Shown in pieces: positions 23,215 through 33,594 of a stretch of DNA of 64,000 nt; the stretch's first letter is position 1, and every line of letters starts with the position of its first letter. The DNA is from Siphonodentalium dalli (lineage: Eukaryota; Mollusca; Scaphopoda; Gadilida; Siphonodentaliidae). The notes beneath the pieces were generated by a model that ran no database searches, was not told where the DNA came from, and saw nothing but the letters and a program-made list of their open reading frames with translations. The stretch covers positions 116,458,723 to 116,522,722 of the forward strand of contig CP136063.1 in assembly GCA_032622095.1 (NCBI GenBank). The letters run 5' to 3'. The translations under genes and the position numbers were made by a program.

Positions 23215-23765
23215 CTAGCTGATGTGCCCGACGTTGTCCGGGCTATTTCTCAAAATATAAGAGATCAGATATTATCTAGGTCATTTTCGACACCATTATA
23301 CAGGGTTCTCATCGTTGCCACCAAACGTAAACCTATGTCATATTTGACGGGTGATTTGCAATCGTCCGTAATAATTGTCCTTGTTCTGGTGAGTGCCGTT
23401 TTTTGTGACTGATGGTGGAGAATGGGTGCTCTGGGCTTCTCCAAAATGCGACGTCGACGATTCCCGTGGGATAATGGCCCGTATATCTCTCTGCAGATGC
23501 TAATAACGTTGAATGGTAAACAAACGCTCTTTATAGCGATGCGTCAAAAACAAAAGCTCATTAAATTATCACTTGATTAACCCCCGCAGTGCCGTTTTTG
23601 TGACTGAGAGTGGATAATGGGTGCTCTGGGCTTCTCCAAAATGCGACGTCGACGATTCCCGTGGGATTTTACCTTTGGATAGGAAGTTTGGTCTCGATCG
23701 GTCAACCCGTTTTCGAATCTATAAAGGACATACAGAAGACAGAGGTCTTCAAAATATATATGAGA
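23215..23765 (-). mobile_element. H2: Helitron-like element, tandem with H1
   Basis: On the minus strand it begins TCTCATATATATTTTGAAG (TC at 23764-23765, preceded by A). It ends at CTAG (23215-23218), which joins directly to the TC of H1. The 3' end carries agcccggacaacgtcgggca-like hairpin text before CTAG. Inside are two direct copies of a gccgtttttgtgactga... segment (about 23393-23475 and 23587-23667). No coding capacity was seen. Confidence 0.7.
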
Positions 23766-23942
23766 TATAAATATATGTGTCCTCTATAGAATCTAAAACG
23801 GCTGGCTCGATTGAGTTCAAACTTCTCATCTGAGGGTAAAAACCCATGGGAATCGTCGTCGCGGCGTTTTGGAGAAGCTCTGAGCACTCATTCTCCACTC
23901 CCAATCATCAAAATCGCCGTCAACGGCACTGCGGGGGTTAAT
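23585..23942. repeat. Spaced palindrome formed by the 5' parts of H2 and H3
   Basis: The arm at about 23585-23748 and the arm at about 23776-23942 are imperfect inverted copies. Each carries the gcagtgccg/cggcactgc, ggcttctccaaaa/ttttggagaagc, gattcccgtggga/catgggaatc and aatctataaagga/tcctctatagaat blocks, about 30 bp apart at the centre. This is a potential cruciform and fragile site. It results from two related elements lying 5'-end to 5'-end. Confidence 0.75.
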
Positions 23943-24176
23943 CGGGTTGATAGTTAAAGAGCGTTCCTATCCGCAGTGTAGTTGATAAAGAGCGTATGTG
24001 CGTAATGTCATTCTTACGTCTGGGTCTGGGCGTGTGTGTGTAAGACTGTATGCAGACATGAGCGTGTTGTGTGACGACATTCCCAACACCTAGCAGTGAA
24101 AAATATATATTAGCCGGCATCAAGGCGAGTATTAAAACGTATTAATTCAAATGCTTTCGATCAAACAATATTCTCT

Positions 24177-24400
24177 GTCGCACTCATATTTCGTCATCTC
24201 TACGAATCCACTGCAATCGACATATTTTTAGAACCAAGCACCTGTCGCGTTGGTGATGGGGTGCACGGCGGGATTAATTTAAATATACGTCGCACTCATA
24301 TTTCGTCATCTCTACGAATCCACTGCAATCGACCTATTTTTAGAACGCAACACATGTCGCGTTTGTGGCGGGGGTGCACGGCGGGATTAACTTAAATATG
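24177..24400 (+). repeat. 112-bp direct repeat x2 inside H3
   Basis: gtcgcactcatatttcgtc starts at 24177 and 24289. Both copies run through ctacgaatccactgcaatcg, tatttttagaac, tgtcgcgtt and gtgcacggcgggattaa. Confidence 0.9.
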
Positions 24401-24464
24401 TTTTCTCTTGGAAGAAGCTAATTTATCGCTGTTTCATCGTATAATCTGACGGGACTTCCACGAA

Positions 24465-24826
24465 TCTTCGGGTGGCCCCCAAGCCGCGAATGCCAACAAC
24501 GACATTGTTGGACTTCGTTGGCGAGAAAACACACAATGCTATTTTCTCTTTACGGCAATATGAGCATCTTCGGGTAGCCCCCAATCTGTGAATACCAACA
24601 ACAACGACATTGTTGGACTTCGTTGGCGAGAAAACACACAATGCTATTTTCTCTTTACGGCAATATGAGCATCTTCGGGTAGCCCCCAATCTGTGAATAC
24701 CAACAACAACGACATTGTTGGACTTCGTTGGCGAGAAAACACACAATGATATTTTCTCTCTACGGCAATGTGAGAATCTTCGGGTGGCCCCCAAGCTGTG
24801 AATGCCAACAACAACGACATTGTTGG
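24465..24826 (-). repeat. 105-bp minisatellite x~3.5 inside H3 (35-codon period)
   Basis: Units start at atcttcgggt and contain accaacaacaacgacattg, ttggacttcgttggcgag and acacacaatg. The unit length is exactly 105 bp, so a minus-strand frame (24423-24794) stays open and reads as a 35-residue repeat with a Cys-x2-Cys spacing. I regard it as repeat-driven rather than a gene: there is no family match, and the repeat sits in a non-coding mobile element. Confidence 0.85.
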
Positions 24827-24961
24827 CATACCTCTTTTAGGGACGGGTATCATAATTACTCTTGATTAAAAAGACAGAATTAACTCATTGAAAAACAAAA
24901 AATGCCAAAAAAAAATGTCATGTTTCTGACCAACCACGCCAGTGGCGGGCTAATCTGCTAG

Positions 24962-25491
24962 TCTCATATATATTTTGAAGACATCTGTCTGTATGTCTGT
25001 CTGTCTGTATGTCATTGATACAAATCTACGATTCTCGACCGATCGGGACGAAACATGGTACGTGTGTGTAGTTTGACCAGGCGGTCGTCGTTGTCGTATT
25101 GGCGAGCCCGTGCGGCGCCCGCTTCGCGCATGCGCAGACGAGATCTAGGAAACGGGTGGAGCTATCGACTTGAAATTTGCTATGTGAATGTATCTTGCCC
25201 CGGATACGAATTTTATCGGGTCGCCGAGCCCGTGCGATGCCAGCCTCGCGCATGCGCAGACGAGATCTCGGAAACGGGTGGACCTATCGACTTGAAATTT
25301 GGTATGTGAATGTATCTTGCCCCGGATACGAATTTTATCGGGTCACCGATCCCGTGTGACACCAGCTTCGCGCATGCGCAGACCAGATCTCGGAAACAGG
25401 TAGAGCTGACCAGATCTCGGAAACGGGTGGAGCTATCGACTTGAAATTTGGTTTTTTGAATAGCCCGGACAACGTAGGGCTCATCAGCTAG
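24962..25491 (+). mobile_element. H4: Helitron-like element with 122-bp core
   Basis: It begins TCTCATATATATTTTGAAGA at 24962, immediately after CTAG of H3. A ctgtctgtatgt microsatellite follows at 24987-25015, then three 122-bp core units. It ends at CTAG (25488-25491), preceded by the hairpin agccc..gggct (agcccggacaacgtagggct) and 'catcag'. This is the clearest complete microsatellite-core-hairpin architecture in the window. Confidence 0.75.
25090..25440 (+). repeat. 122-bp tandem core of H4 x~3
   Basis: tcgcgcatgcgcagac occurs at 25124, 25246 and 25368, exactly 122 bp apart. Units also share gagatct..gaaacgggtgg, ctatcgacttgaaatttg and cttgccccggatacgaattt. After the third start, part of the unit is repeated a fourth time in truncated form. 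Confidence 0.9.
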
Positions 25492-25882
25492 TCTAATATA
25501 TATTTTGGGACTTCTGTTTGTTTGTTTGTTAGCTATGGCCGGGAAAACTGCCTGACGGATTTAGCCCAAACTTGCTATCTAAGGGTAAAATCACAGATGT
25601 AATGTCATCGCACGGCTTCTGATAACATCAGAGGACCCATTCTCCAATCCCCCGTCACCGCAATGGGTACTTCATGGGTTAATTGCGTGATATTTAAAGA
25701 GCGTTCGTATCCGCAGTGTCGTTGATAAAGAGCGTGTCTGTGTCCAGACATGAGCGTGTTGTGTCTGTGTACAGACATGAGCGTGTTGTGTGATTCTGTG
25801 TTCGTATTTAGGGGATCCTGGGAATGGGATCAGTTTTTCCGTCTGAGGTGACCTTCACCTTGAAACGGGTACCCACAAATGA
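25492..25882 (+). mobile_element. H5: Helitron-like element lacking its 3' end
   Basis: It starts TCTAATATATATTTTGGGAC directly after CTAG of H4, then (GTTT)n-like text. It is related to H3 around gggtaaaa, cccattctcca, ttaaagagcgttc, tatccgcagtgt and cagacatgagcgtgttgtg. No CTAG terminus appears before H6 begins at 25883, so H5 is truncated or interrupted by H6. Confidence 0.55.
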
Positions 25883-26093
25883 TCTAATATATATTTTGGG
25901 ACTTCTGTCTGTTTGTTTGTCTGTTAGCTATGGCCGGGAAAACTGCTGGGCGGATTTCGACGAAATTTTATACCCACGGATAATTTGTTCGGGGAGTGTT
26001 TTGGGCGGGTCAAATCGTGACTCCGACCTGATCTTGACCTTCAAAATGGTCAATTCAAGGTCAAAGCCCGGACGAAGTCGGGTCACCTGCTAG
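25883..26093 (+). mobile_element. H6: complete 211-bp Helitron-like element
   Basis: It begins TCTAATATATATTTTGGGAC (preceded by A at 25882). It carries ctgtctgtttgtttgtctg and then a single unit related to the inner end of H1. It ends with hairpin cccg-gac-gaa-gtc-ggg, seven bases and CTAG (26090-26093), followed by T at 26094. 5'A|TC...CTAG|T3' is the expected Helitron insertion context and no target-site duplication is present. Its 3' half is the inverted counterpart of the start of H1 at 22192. Confidence 0.75.
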
Positions 26094-26240
26094 TAGGTTA
26101 TAATTTAGAAATTACATTAAAACAATTATTAAACTGTTCTAAAAAATATATACAAATAATATGCATGCGATATTATCCACAAAACACACTTTGTGTGAGC
26201 CGAGCGTTTGTTTATATACATCACGTCAATAGTGGGCAAT
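26094..26240. other. Short AT-rich spacer, nothing recognised
   Basis: Non-repetitive sequence between H6 and the MITE copy; no feature supported. Confidence 0.5.
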
Positions 26241-26516
26241 AAGCGATAAAACATTCAACACCGTGGCGATTTTTGTAAGAGATGGCAGTATTACATTTCG
26301 CTTATAGTGGGGTCTCCCCTGTGTTGAGTGTTTGGCTTATCGCATACTCTTTACGCACTGTACTGTTGTACAATATGATCTTTATTTACATAACAAATCG
26401 TACGAACTTGACAATAGCATATTATTTAGCGATTTTTTTTTATGATTGGCATAATAACAAAATATGACTATATTTAATATTGCTTCTGTCTATGGCGGTT
26501 ATATCGGATGTGACTA
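26241..26516 (+). mobile_element. MITE-like dispersed repeat, copy 2
   Basis: The inverted ends gcgataaaacattcaacac (26243-26261) and gtgttgagtgtttggcttat followed by cgc (26321-26343) bracket about 100 bp. Family similarity to 5445-5862 continues to 'ggcggttatatcggatgtgac' near 26516. It is shorter between the inverted repeats than copy 1, so one has an internal insertion or the other a deletion. Confidence 0.65.
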
Positions 26517-27180
26517 ATTAAGCAGCAATACTCACCGCGAAGGCCATTCGTGCCTTTAATACGTAGGTTTCGCAACTTATGTTATATGGCAACAACTATG
26601 TTTAAAAAGTCGTATGCGTAAAATGCACGTGAGCCCAGAAATTGCGCTTTGCAAAAATAACGGCGACGATTAGAGCTTGGTTTACATGCGCACGTTGAGT
26701 TTTGTAAAACAATTATTAGTCTTAGCCACTAACATCCTTGTACTGTAAACAAAAAAAACAAAAAATTTGTAATCCCCAAAACACATAGCTTTCTTAAAAA
26801 TATCGATTTCTCAAAAATATCGATGTCTATTTCTGGATAAAAAAGAAACGATATTTCTGGCAGTTTAACCCGATTCTTAAGCCATTGCCCCCAACCTTGG
26901 TGGTATGTCATCGAAAATCCAACTGTTACCATTCTTTAAATGATATTTTGTGATATTTTAGAATTTGTTTTAAATGCTCGCACACCCCGAGTGTGATATG
27001 CAGCTGCACACATCAAGTATAAAAATGATTCTGGTGACCCAATTTGGAATTTGAATTTGAAGAATTCTAGTAATGTCACTTCCCATCCATACAAACATGC
27101 GTGTAACTACGTGATAGTTAAAAACAATAACTCACGTAACAAAGTTTTCTAAACGGAATGTATGATCATGTATATGCTAC
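26517..27180. other. AT-rich unique sequence, nothing recognised
   Basis: It contains A-rich and aaaatatcgat-type text near 26795-26825. No coding, RNA or element boundary was identified. It ends at the duplication junction. Confidence 0.5.
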
Positions 27181-27818
27181 ATCCTGAGTCATGGTGGCAA
27201 CCCGGGAATCCTTGTATTTTCGTGCGGTGCCACCCCGCGGGCAACTATAGGAAAGTCACGCGACCATGCAGCCCCTTCCAAATTTTCTAAAATTGGGCTG
27301 AAGTCGTGCATGGGGTGTCAAAATAGCACTTTTCGTTACTAAATCGGCTGCAGTATCCTAAATCATGGTGGCCACCCGGGAATCCTTGTATTTTCGTGCG
27401 GTGCCACCCCGCGGGCAACTATAGGAAAGTCACGCGACCATGCAGCCCCTTCCAAATTTTCTAAAATTGGGCTGAAGTCGTGCATGGGGTGTCAAAATAG
27501 CACTTTTCGTTACTAAATCGGCTGCCGTATCCTGAGTCATGGTGGCAACCCGGGAATCCTTGTATTTTCGTGCGGTGCCACCCAGCGGGCAACTATAGGA
27601 AAGACACGCGACCATGCAGCCCCTTCCAAATTTTCTAAAATTGGTCTGAAGTCGTGCATGGGGTGTCAAAATAGCACTTTTCGTTACTAAATCGGCTGCC
27701 GTATCCTGAGTCATGGCGGCAACCCGGGAATCCTTGTATTTTCGTGCGGTGCCACCCCGCGGGCAACTATAGGAAAGTCACGCGACCATGCAGCCCCTTC
27801 CAAATTTTGTAAAATTTG
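27181..27818 (+). repeat. 174-bp satellite stub (3.7 monomers)
   Basis: It begins mid-monomer at atcctgagtc and is the duplicate of 20111-20748, in the same orientation as the left array. Only one substitution was noticed against its source (20696 a versus 27766 c). It is an island separated from both arrays by core sequence, created by the tandem duplication. Confidence 0.95.
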
Positions 27819-28462
27819 ATTTTAATTCGAATATATTTTCTTATAATGCGAATGCCAAAATGATCCAAATTGATTGTTTGTGTTGTTTTGTTACATACAT
27901 GTGACAAAATTACACAATACAATTTCTGGTTTATGTTAACAGTAGCCACGTTTGGTCGTTAGATAAACGACCACCCATCTGTATACAGATAATATTCTAA
28001 ATATATATGATCAATATTAATCGATAGAAGCCTTACCGGACGGTCTTCGATTCATGTCTAATAGTGTATACACCGGAACTATATAAGACGTATTTACGAA
28101 GAGATATGCCATCTTTAAATAAACCGCCACCTGTCGTCCTTAGGGGCATTTCATAATATTAGACATGACCACTGGTATAACATACTAAATCAGGTGAGCG
28201 CGACAATCAGACATCGAGTGCACAGATGATATGTGCTTCTTTGCAACAATGTTGTTGCTGGATATCTCTGTGTCGGTTATGTTCTTTGTATATTCCCATG
28301 CAGCATGAGTAGGCATGCCATTTACGAATGAGAAATCCTTCATTTTGTCGTGATTAGTTGATTGATTGTTTATTTAACTCAACGCGACAATTAAGTGGCG
28401 AATACGCAGAATACTAATTAACATATGCACATATATTTACAGAAGTGTACAGTTGTACTATC

Positions 28463-28831
28463 AATATCATCGTCCTCATCATCATTATCATCATCATCGT
28501 TATCATCATCATCATCATCATCATCATTATCATCATCATCATTGTCATCATTGTCCTCATGGTCGTCATCTCCATCGTCGTCATCGTCGTTGTCGCCATC
28601 ACTTCAACCACCATCATCATCAACATCGTCGTCATTGTCATCGTCGTCATCGCCGTTGTCACCGTCACCATCATCGCCGTCAGATATCATCGCCATACTA
28701 ACCATCTTCGTCATCACATTCATTTTTGTCATGATAGTCAACATCACCATCGGCATCTTTATAATCATCATCATCGCCATCACCATTCGAAACATTATCA
28801 TCATTACCACCATCATCAAAGTTATCGTCAT
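28463..28831. repeat. Imperfect (ATC)n microsatellite, duplicate
   Basis: Copy of 21389-21757 with two substitutions noticed (cctcatgg and cacttcaacc in place of cctcgtgg and cacctcaacc). Confidence 0.95.
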
Positions 28832-29265
28832 ACTCCATATATGTATATGTGAAAGAACACGAATATTGCAAATGAATGGACATTTTTCGTAAAATGAACT
28901 ATACTATACTGATAAGGATAATATGCGTCACTAAAATTTAGTTCTTTATATAGATATCAGTTGTCGTTATCCATTGGCAATAGTTTATACGGTTTCAAGA
29001 AGCCAAGCATTGTGGGGCGCACGACCTTTGAGTGCAATCAGCGAGCCAATCAATAACTATGGTCTGATACTAACATCATTAAGTACAAGATAATTACTGC
29101 AAACATACACCATATACCACATAGCTTACAGCGATTGGCGGCAAGAAGTTTGGACGCACTAGTTTCTCAAAAACGGACTCGCAATAAATTATGTGAGAGG
29201 TTTTAAGGCACGGATGACCTTCGTTATCTACTATATATTTTCAGACTTCCGTATATATATAAATA

Positions 29266-30240
29266 CTAGCAGATGGACCCGACTTCGTCCGGGCTGTTTC
29301 CTCTCTGCCTTTCGGCGAATTGCGCGATTTGACCTTGAATTGTCCATTTTGAAGGTCAAGGTCAGGTGGGGTCACGATTTGACCCGTCCAAAACACTGCC
29401 CGGACAAAAGTACCAGACAAAAGTACCCGTCGAAATCCATCCGGTTTTACCCGATTTGACCTTGAATTGATCATTTTGAACCCCTCTGCTTTTCGGCGAA
29501 TTGCGCGATTTTACCCGATTTTACCTTGAATTGATCATTTTTAACACCTCTGCTTTTCGGCGAATTGCGCGATTTGACCTTGAATTGTCCATTTTGAAGG
29601 TCAAGGTCAGGTGTGGTCACGATTTGACCCGTCCAAAACACTGTCCGGACAAAAGTACCCGACAAAAGTACCCATCGAAATCCATCCGGTTTTACCCGAT
29701 TTGACCTTGAATTGATCATTTTGAAGATCAAGGTCACGATCCAAAACACTCAGTGGACAAAAGTAACCATATGTATCAAATTTCGTCGAAATCCCATCAA
29801 AATACGCGATTTGACCTTGAATTGACCCGATTTCAAGGTCACGTCACACGGGCAAATGAATAAGATTATGACACTCGCCATACGAAAGTATCCCTAGACA
29901 CCAATTTTCATCGAAATCCCGGGATATTTGGGGATTTGACCTTCAAATGACCAGATTTCAAGGTCAATGTCACGTCGCACGGGCAAACGAATAGGCTTAC
30001 GACACTCCCCATCCGAAAGTATCCCTAGACACAAATTTTCATGGAAATCCCGTGATACTCGGGCGTTTGACCTTGAAATGACCCGATTTCAAGGCCAATG
30101 TCACGTCGCACGGGCAAATTAACAGGCCCATGCCACTCCACGGCCGAAAGCATCCCCATGTACCAAGTTCCATCGAAATCGGTTCGGTCGTTTTCGAGTC
30201 CATCGCGAACAGACAGACAGACACACACACACACACACCA

Positions 30241-30275
<35 letters not shown>

Positions 30276-30296
30276 TCTTCCAAAATATATAATAGA
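29266..30296 (-). mobile_element. H1' (duplicate of H1)
   Basis: CTAG at 29266-29269 and the minus-strand TC start at 30295-30296. The (AC)n at 30221-30272 is 8 bp longer than in H1. It has the same three-unit core and TCAAGGTCA cluster as H1. Confidence 0.7.
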
Positions 30297-30847
30297 CTAG
30301 CTGATGTGCCCGACGTTGTCCGGGCTATTTCTCAAAATATAAGAGATCAGATATTATCTAGGTCATTTTCGACACCATTATACAGGGTTCTCATCGTTGC
30401 CACCAAACGTAAACCTATGTCATATTTGACGGGTGATTTGCAATCGTCCGTAATAATTGTCCTTGTTCTGATGAGTGCCGTTTTTTGTGACTGATGGTGG
30501 AGAATGGGTGCTCTGGGCTTCTCCAAAATGCGACGTCGACGATTCCCGTGGGATAATGGCCCGTATATCTCTCTGCAGATGCTAATAACGTTGAATGGTA
30601 AACAAACGCTCTTTATAGCGATGCGTCAAAAACAAAAGCTCATTAAATTATCACTTGATTAACCCCCGCAGTGCCGTTTTTGTGACTGAGAGTGGATAAT
30701 GGGTGCTCTGGGCTTCTCCAAAATGCGACGTCGACGATTCCCGTGGGATTTTACCTTTGGATAGGAAGTTTGGTCTCGATCGGTCAACCCGTTTTCGAAT
30801 CTATAAAGGACATACAGAAGACAGAGGTCTTCAAAATATATATGAGA
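30297..30847 (-). mobile_element. H2' (duplicate of H2)
   Basis: It keeps the direct CTAG|TC junction with H1'. Near 30473 ctgatgagtg replaces ctggtgagtg. Confidence 0.7.
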
Positions 30848-32043
30848 TATAAATATATGTGTCCTCTATAGAATCTAAAACGGCTGGCTCGATTGAGTTC
30901 AAACTTCTCATCTGAGGGTAAAAACCCATGGGAATCGTCGTCGCGGCGTTTTGGAGAAGCTCTGAGCACTCATTCTCCACTCCCAATCATCAAAATCGCC
31001 GTCAACGGCACTGCGGGGGTTAATCGGGTTGATAGTTAAAGAGCGTTCCTATCCGCAGTGTAGTTGATAAAGAGCGTATGTGCGTAATGTCATTCTTACG
31101 TCTGGGTCTGGGCGTGTGTGTGTAAGACTGTATGCAGACATGAGCGTGTTGTGTGACGACATTCCCAACACCTAGCAGTGAAAAATATATATTAGCCGGC
31201 ATCAAGGCGAGTATTAAAACGTATTAATTCAAATGCTTTCGATCAAACAATATTCTCTGTCGCACTCATATTTCGTCATCTCTACGAATCCACTGCAATC
31301 GACATATTTTTAGAACCAAGCACCTGTCGCGTTGGTGATGGGGTGCACGGCGGGATTAATTTAAATATACGTCGCACTCATATTTCGTCATCTCTACGAA
31401 TCCACTGCAATCGACCTATTTTTAGAACGCAACACATGTCGCGTTTGTGGCGGGGGTGCACGGCGGGATTAACTTAAATATGTTTTCTCTTGGAAGAAGC
31501 TAATTTATCGCTGTTTCATCGTATAATCTGACGGGACTTCCACGAATCTTCGGGTGGCCCCCAAGCCGCGAATGCCAACAACGACATTGTTGGACTTCGT
31601 TGGCGAGAAAACACACAATGCTATTTTCTCTTTACGGCAATATGAGCATCTTCGGGTAGCCCCCAATCTGTGAATACCAACAACAACGACATTGTTGGAC
31701 TTCGTTGGCGAGAAAACACACAATGCTATTTTCTCTTTACGGCAATATGAGCATCTTCGGGTAGCCCCCAATCTGTGAATACCAACAACAACGACATTGT
31801 TGGACTTCGTTGGCGAGAAAACACACAATGATATTTTCTCTCTACGGCAATGTGAGAATCTTCGGGTGGCCCCCAAGCTGTGAATGCCAACAACAACGAC
31901 ATTGTTGGCATACCTCTTTTAGGGACGGGTATCATAATTACTCTTGATTAAAAAGACAGAATTAACTCATTGAAAAACAAAAAATGCCAAAAAAAAATGT
32001 CATGTTTCTGACCAACCACGCCAGTGGCGGGCTAATCTGCTAG
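30848..32043 (+). mobile_element. H3' (duplicate of H3)
   Basis: Contains the same 112-bp x2 (31259-31482) and 105-bp x3.5 (31547-31908) internal repeats, and ends CTAG at 32040-32043. It is 5'-truncated as in H3. Confidence 0.6.
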
Positions 32044-32569
32044 TCTCATATATATTTTGAAGACATCTGTCTGTATGTCTGTCTGTATGTCATTGATACA
32101 AATCTACGATTCTCGACCGATCGGGACGAAACATGGTACGTGTGTGTAGTTTGACCAGGCGGTCGTCGTTGTCGTATTGGCGAGCCCGTGCGGCGCCCGC
32201 TTCGCGCATGCGCAGACGAGATCTAGGAAACGGGTGGAGCTATCGACTTGAAATTTGCTATGTGAATGTATCTTGCCCCGGATACGAATTTTATCGGGTC
32301 GCCGAGCCCGTGCGATGCCAGCCTCGCGCATGCGCAGACGAGATCTCGGAAACGGGTGGACCTATCGACTTGAAATTTGGTATGTGAATGTATCTTGCCC
32401 CGGATACGAATTTTATCGGGTCACCGATCCCGTGTGACACCAGCTTCGCGCATGCGCAGACCAGATCTCGGAAACAGGTAGAGCTGACCAGATCTCGGAA
32501 ACGGGTGGAGCTATCGACTTGAAATTTGGTTTTTTGAATAGCCCGGACAACGTAGGGCTCATCAGCTAG
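32044..32569 (+). mobile_element. H4' (duplicate of H4)
   Basis: One CTGT microsatellite unit shorter than H4; three 122-bp core units; CTAG at 32566-32569. Confidence 0.75.
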
Positions 32570-32960
32570 TCTAATATATATTTTGGGACTTCTGTTTGTT
32601 TGTTTGTTAGCTATGGCCGGGAAAACTGCCTGACGGATTTAGCCCAAACTTGCTATCTAAGGGTAAAATCACAGATGTAATGTCATCGCACGGCTTCTGA
32701 TAACATCAGAGGACCCATTCTCCAATCCCCCGTCACCGCAATGGGTACTTCATGGGTTAATTGCGTGATATTTAAAGAGCGTTCGTATCCGCAGTGTCGT
32801 TGATAAAGAGCGTGTCTGTGTCCAGACATGAGCGTGTTGTGTCTGTGTACAGACATGAGCGTGTTGTGTGATTCTGTGTTCGTATTTAGGGGATCCTGGG
32901 AATGGGATCAGTTTTTCCGTCTGAGGTGACCTTCACCTTGAAACGGGTACCCACAAATGA
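32570..32960 (+). mobile_element. H5' (duplicate of H5)
   Basis: Starts TC immediately after CTAG of H4' and lacks a CTAG end before H6', as in H5. Confidence 0.55.
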
Positions 32961-33171
32961 TCTAATATATATTTTGGGACTTCTGTCTGTTTGTTTGTCT
33001 GTTAGCTATGGCCGGGAAAACTGCTGGGCGGATTTCGACGAAATTTGATACCCACGGATAATTTGTTCGGGGAGTGTTTTGGGCGGGTCAAATCGTGACT
33101 CCGACCTGATCTTGACCTTCAAAATGGTCAATTCAAGGTCAAAGCCCGGACGAAGTCGGGTCACCTGCTAG
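32961..33171 (+). mobile_element. H6' (duplicate of H6)
   Basis: Complete TC...CTAG element with A before and T after. One substitution noticed (aaatttgata in place of aaattttata). Confidence 0.75.
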
Positions 33172-33318
33172 TAGGTTATAATTTAGAAATTACATTAAAA
33201 CAATTATTAAACTGTTCTAAAAAATATATACAAATAATATGCATGCGATATTATCCACAAAACACACTTTGTGTGAGCCGAGCGTTTGTTTATATACATC
33301 ACGTCAATAGTGGGCAAT

Positions 33319-33594
33319 AAGCGATAAAACATTCAACACCGTGGCGATTTTTGTAAGAGATGGCAGTATTACATTTCGCTTATAGTGGGGTCTCCCCTGT
33401 GTTGAGTGTTTGGCTTATCGCATACTCTTTACGCACTGTACTGTTGTACAATATGATCTTTATTTACATAACAAATCGTACGAACTTGACAATAGCATAT
33501 TATTTAGCGATTTTTTTTTATGATTGGCATAATAACAAAATATGACTATATTTAATATTGCTTCTGTCTATGGCGGTTATATCGGATGTGACTA
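33319..33594 (+). mobile_element. MITE-like dispersed repeat, duplicate of copy 2
   Basis: Inverted ends at 33321-33339 and 33399-33421. No difference from 26241-26516 was noticed. Confidence 0.65.

Larger units (their letters stand above)
23766..24961 (+). mobile_element. H3: Helitron-like element, 5'-truncated
   Basis: It is homologous to H2 but on the opposite strand. It lacks the first ~40 bp (the TCTCATATATATTTTG start) and begins near tgtcctctatagaatct. It ends with a hairpin around cgccagtggcg and CTAG at 24958-24961, joined directly to TC of H4. It contains two unrelated tandem cores: 112 bp x2 and 105 bp x3.5. No transposase or helicase frame was seen. Confidence 0.6.
20111..27180 (+). 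repeat. Tandem segmental duplication, copy 1 (7,070 bp)
   Basis: This block begins inside a satellite monomer (atcctgagtcatggtgg...) and ends in unique sequence (...tgtatatgctac). It is followed immediately by a second copy starting at the same satellite phase. It includes 3.7 satellite monomers, the (ATC)n tract, six Helitron-like elements and a MITE. Relative to copy 2 the offset changes 7070, 7074, 7082, 7078, each step being a microsatellite length difference. Confidence 0.95.

Noticed and set aside
23024-23412. Open frames through the (AC)n tract with Thr-His or Cys-Val runs
   Set aside because: Microsatellite translation; the frame breaks in the duplicate where the tract is 8 bp longer.
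25026-25359. Arg-rich frames on both strands in H4 (also 32104-32437)
   Set aside because: They follow the 122-bp tandem core; 122 is not a multiple of three, so the frame changes between units, which argues against coding.
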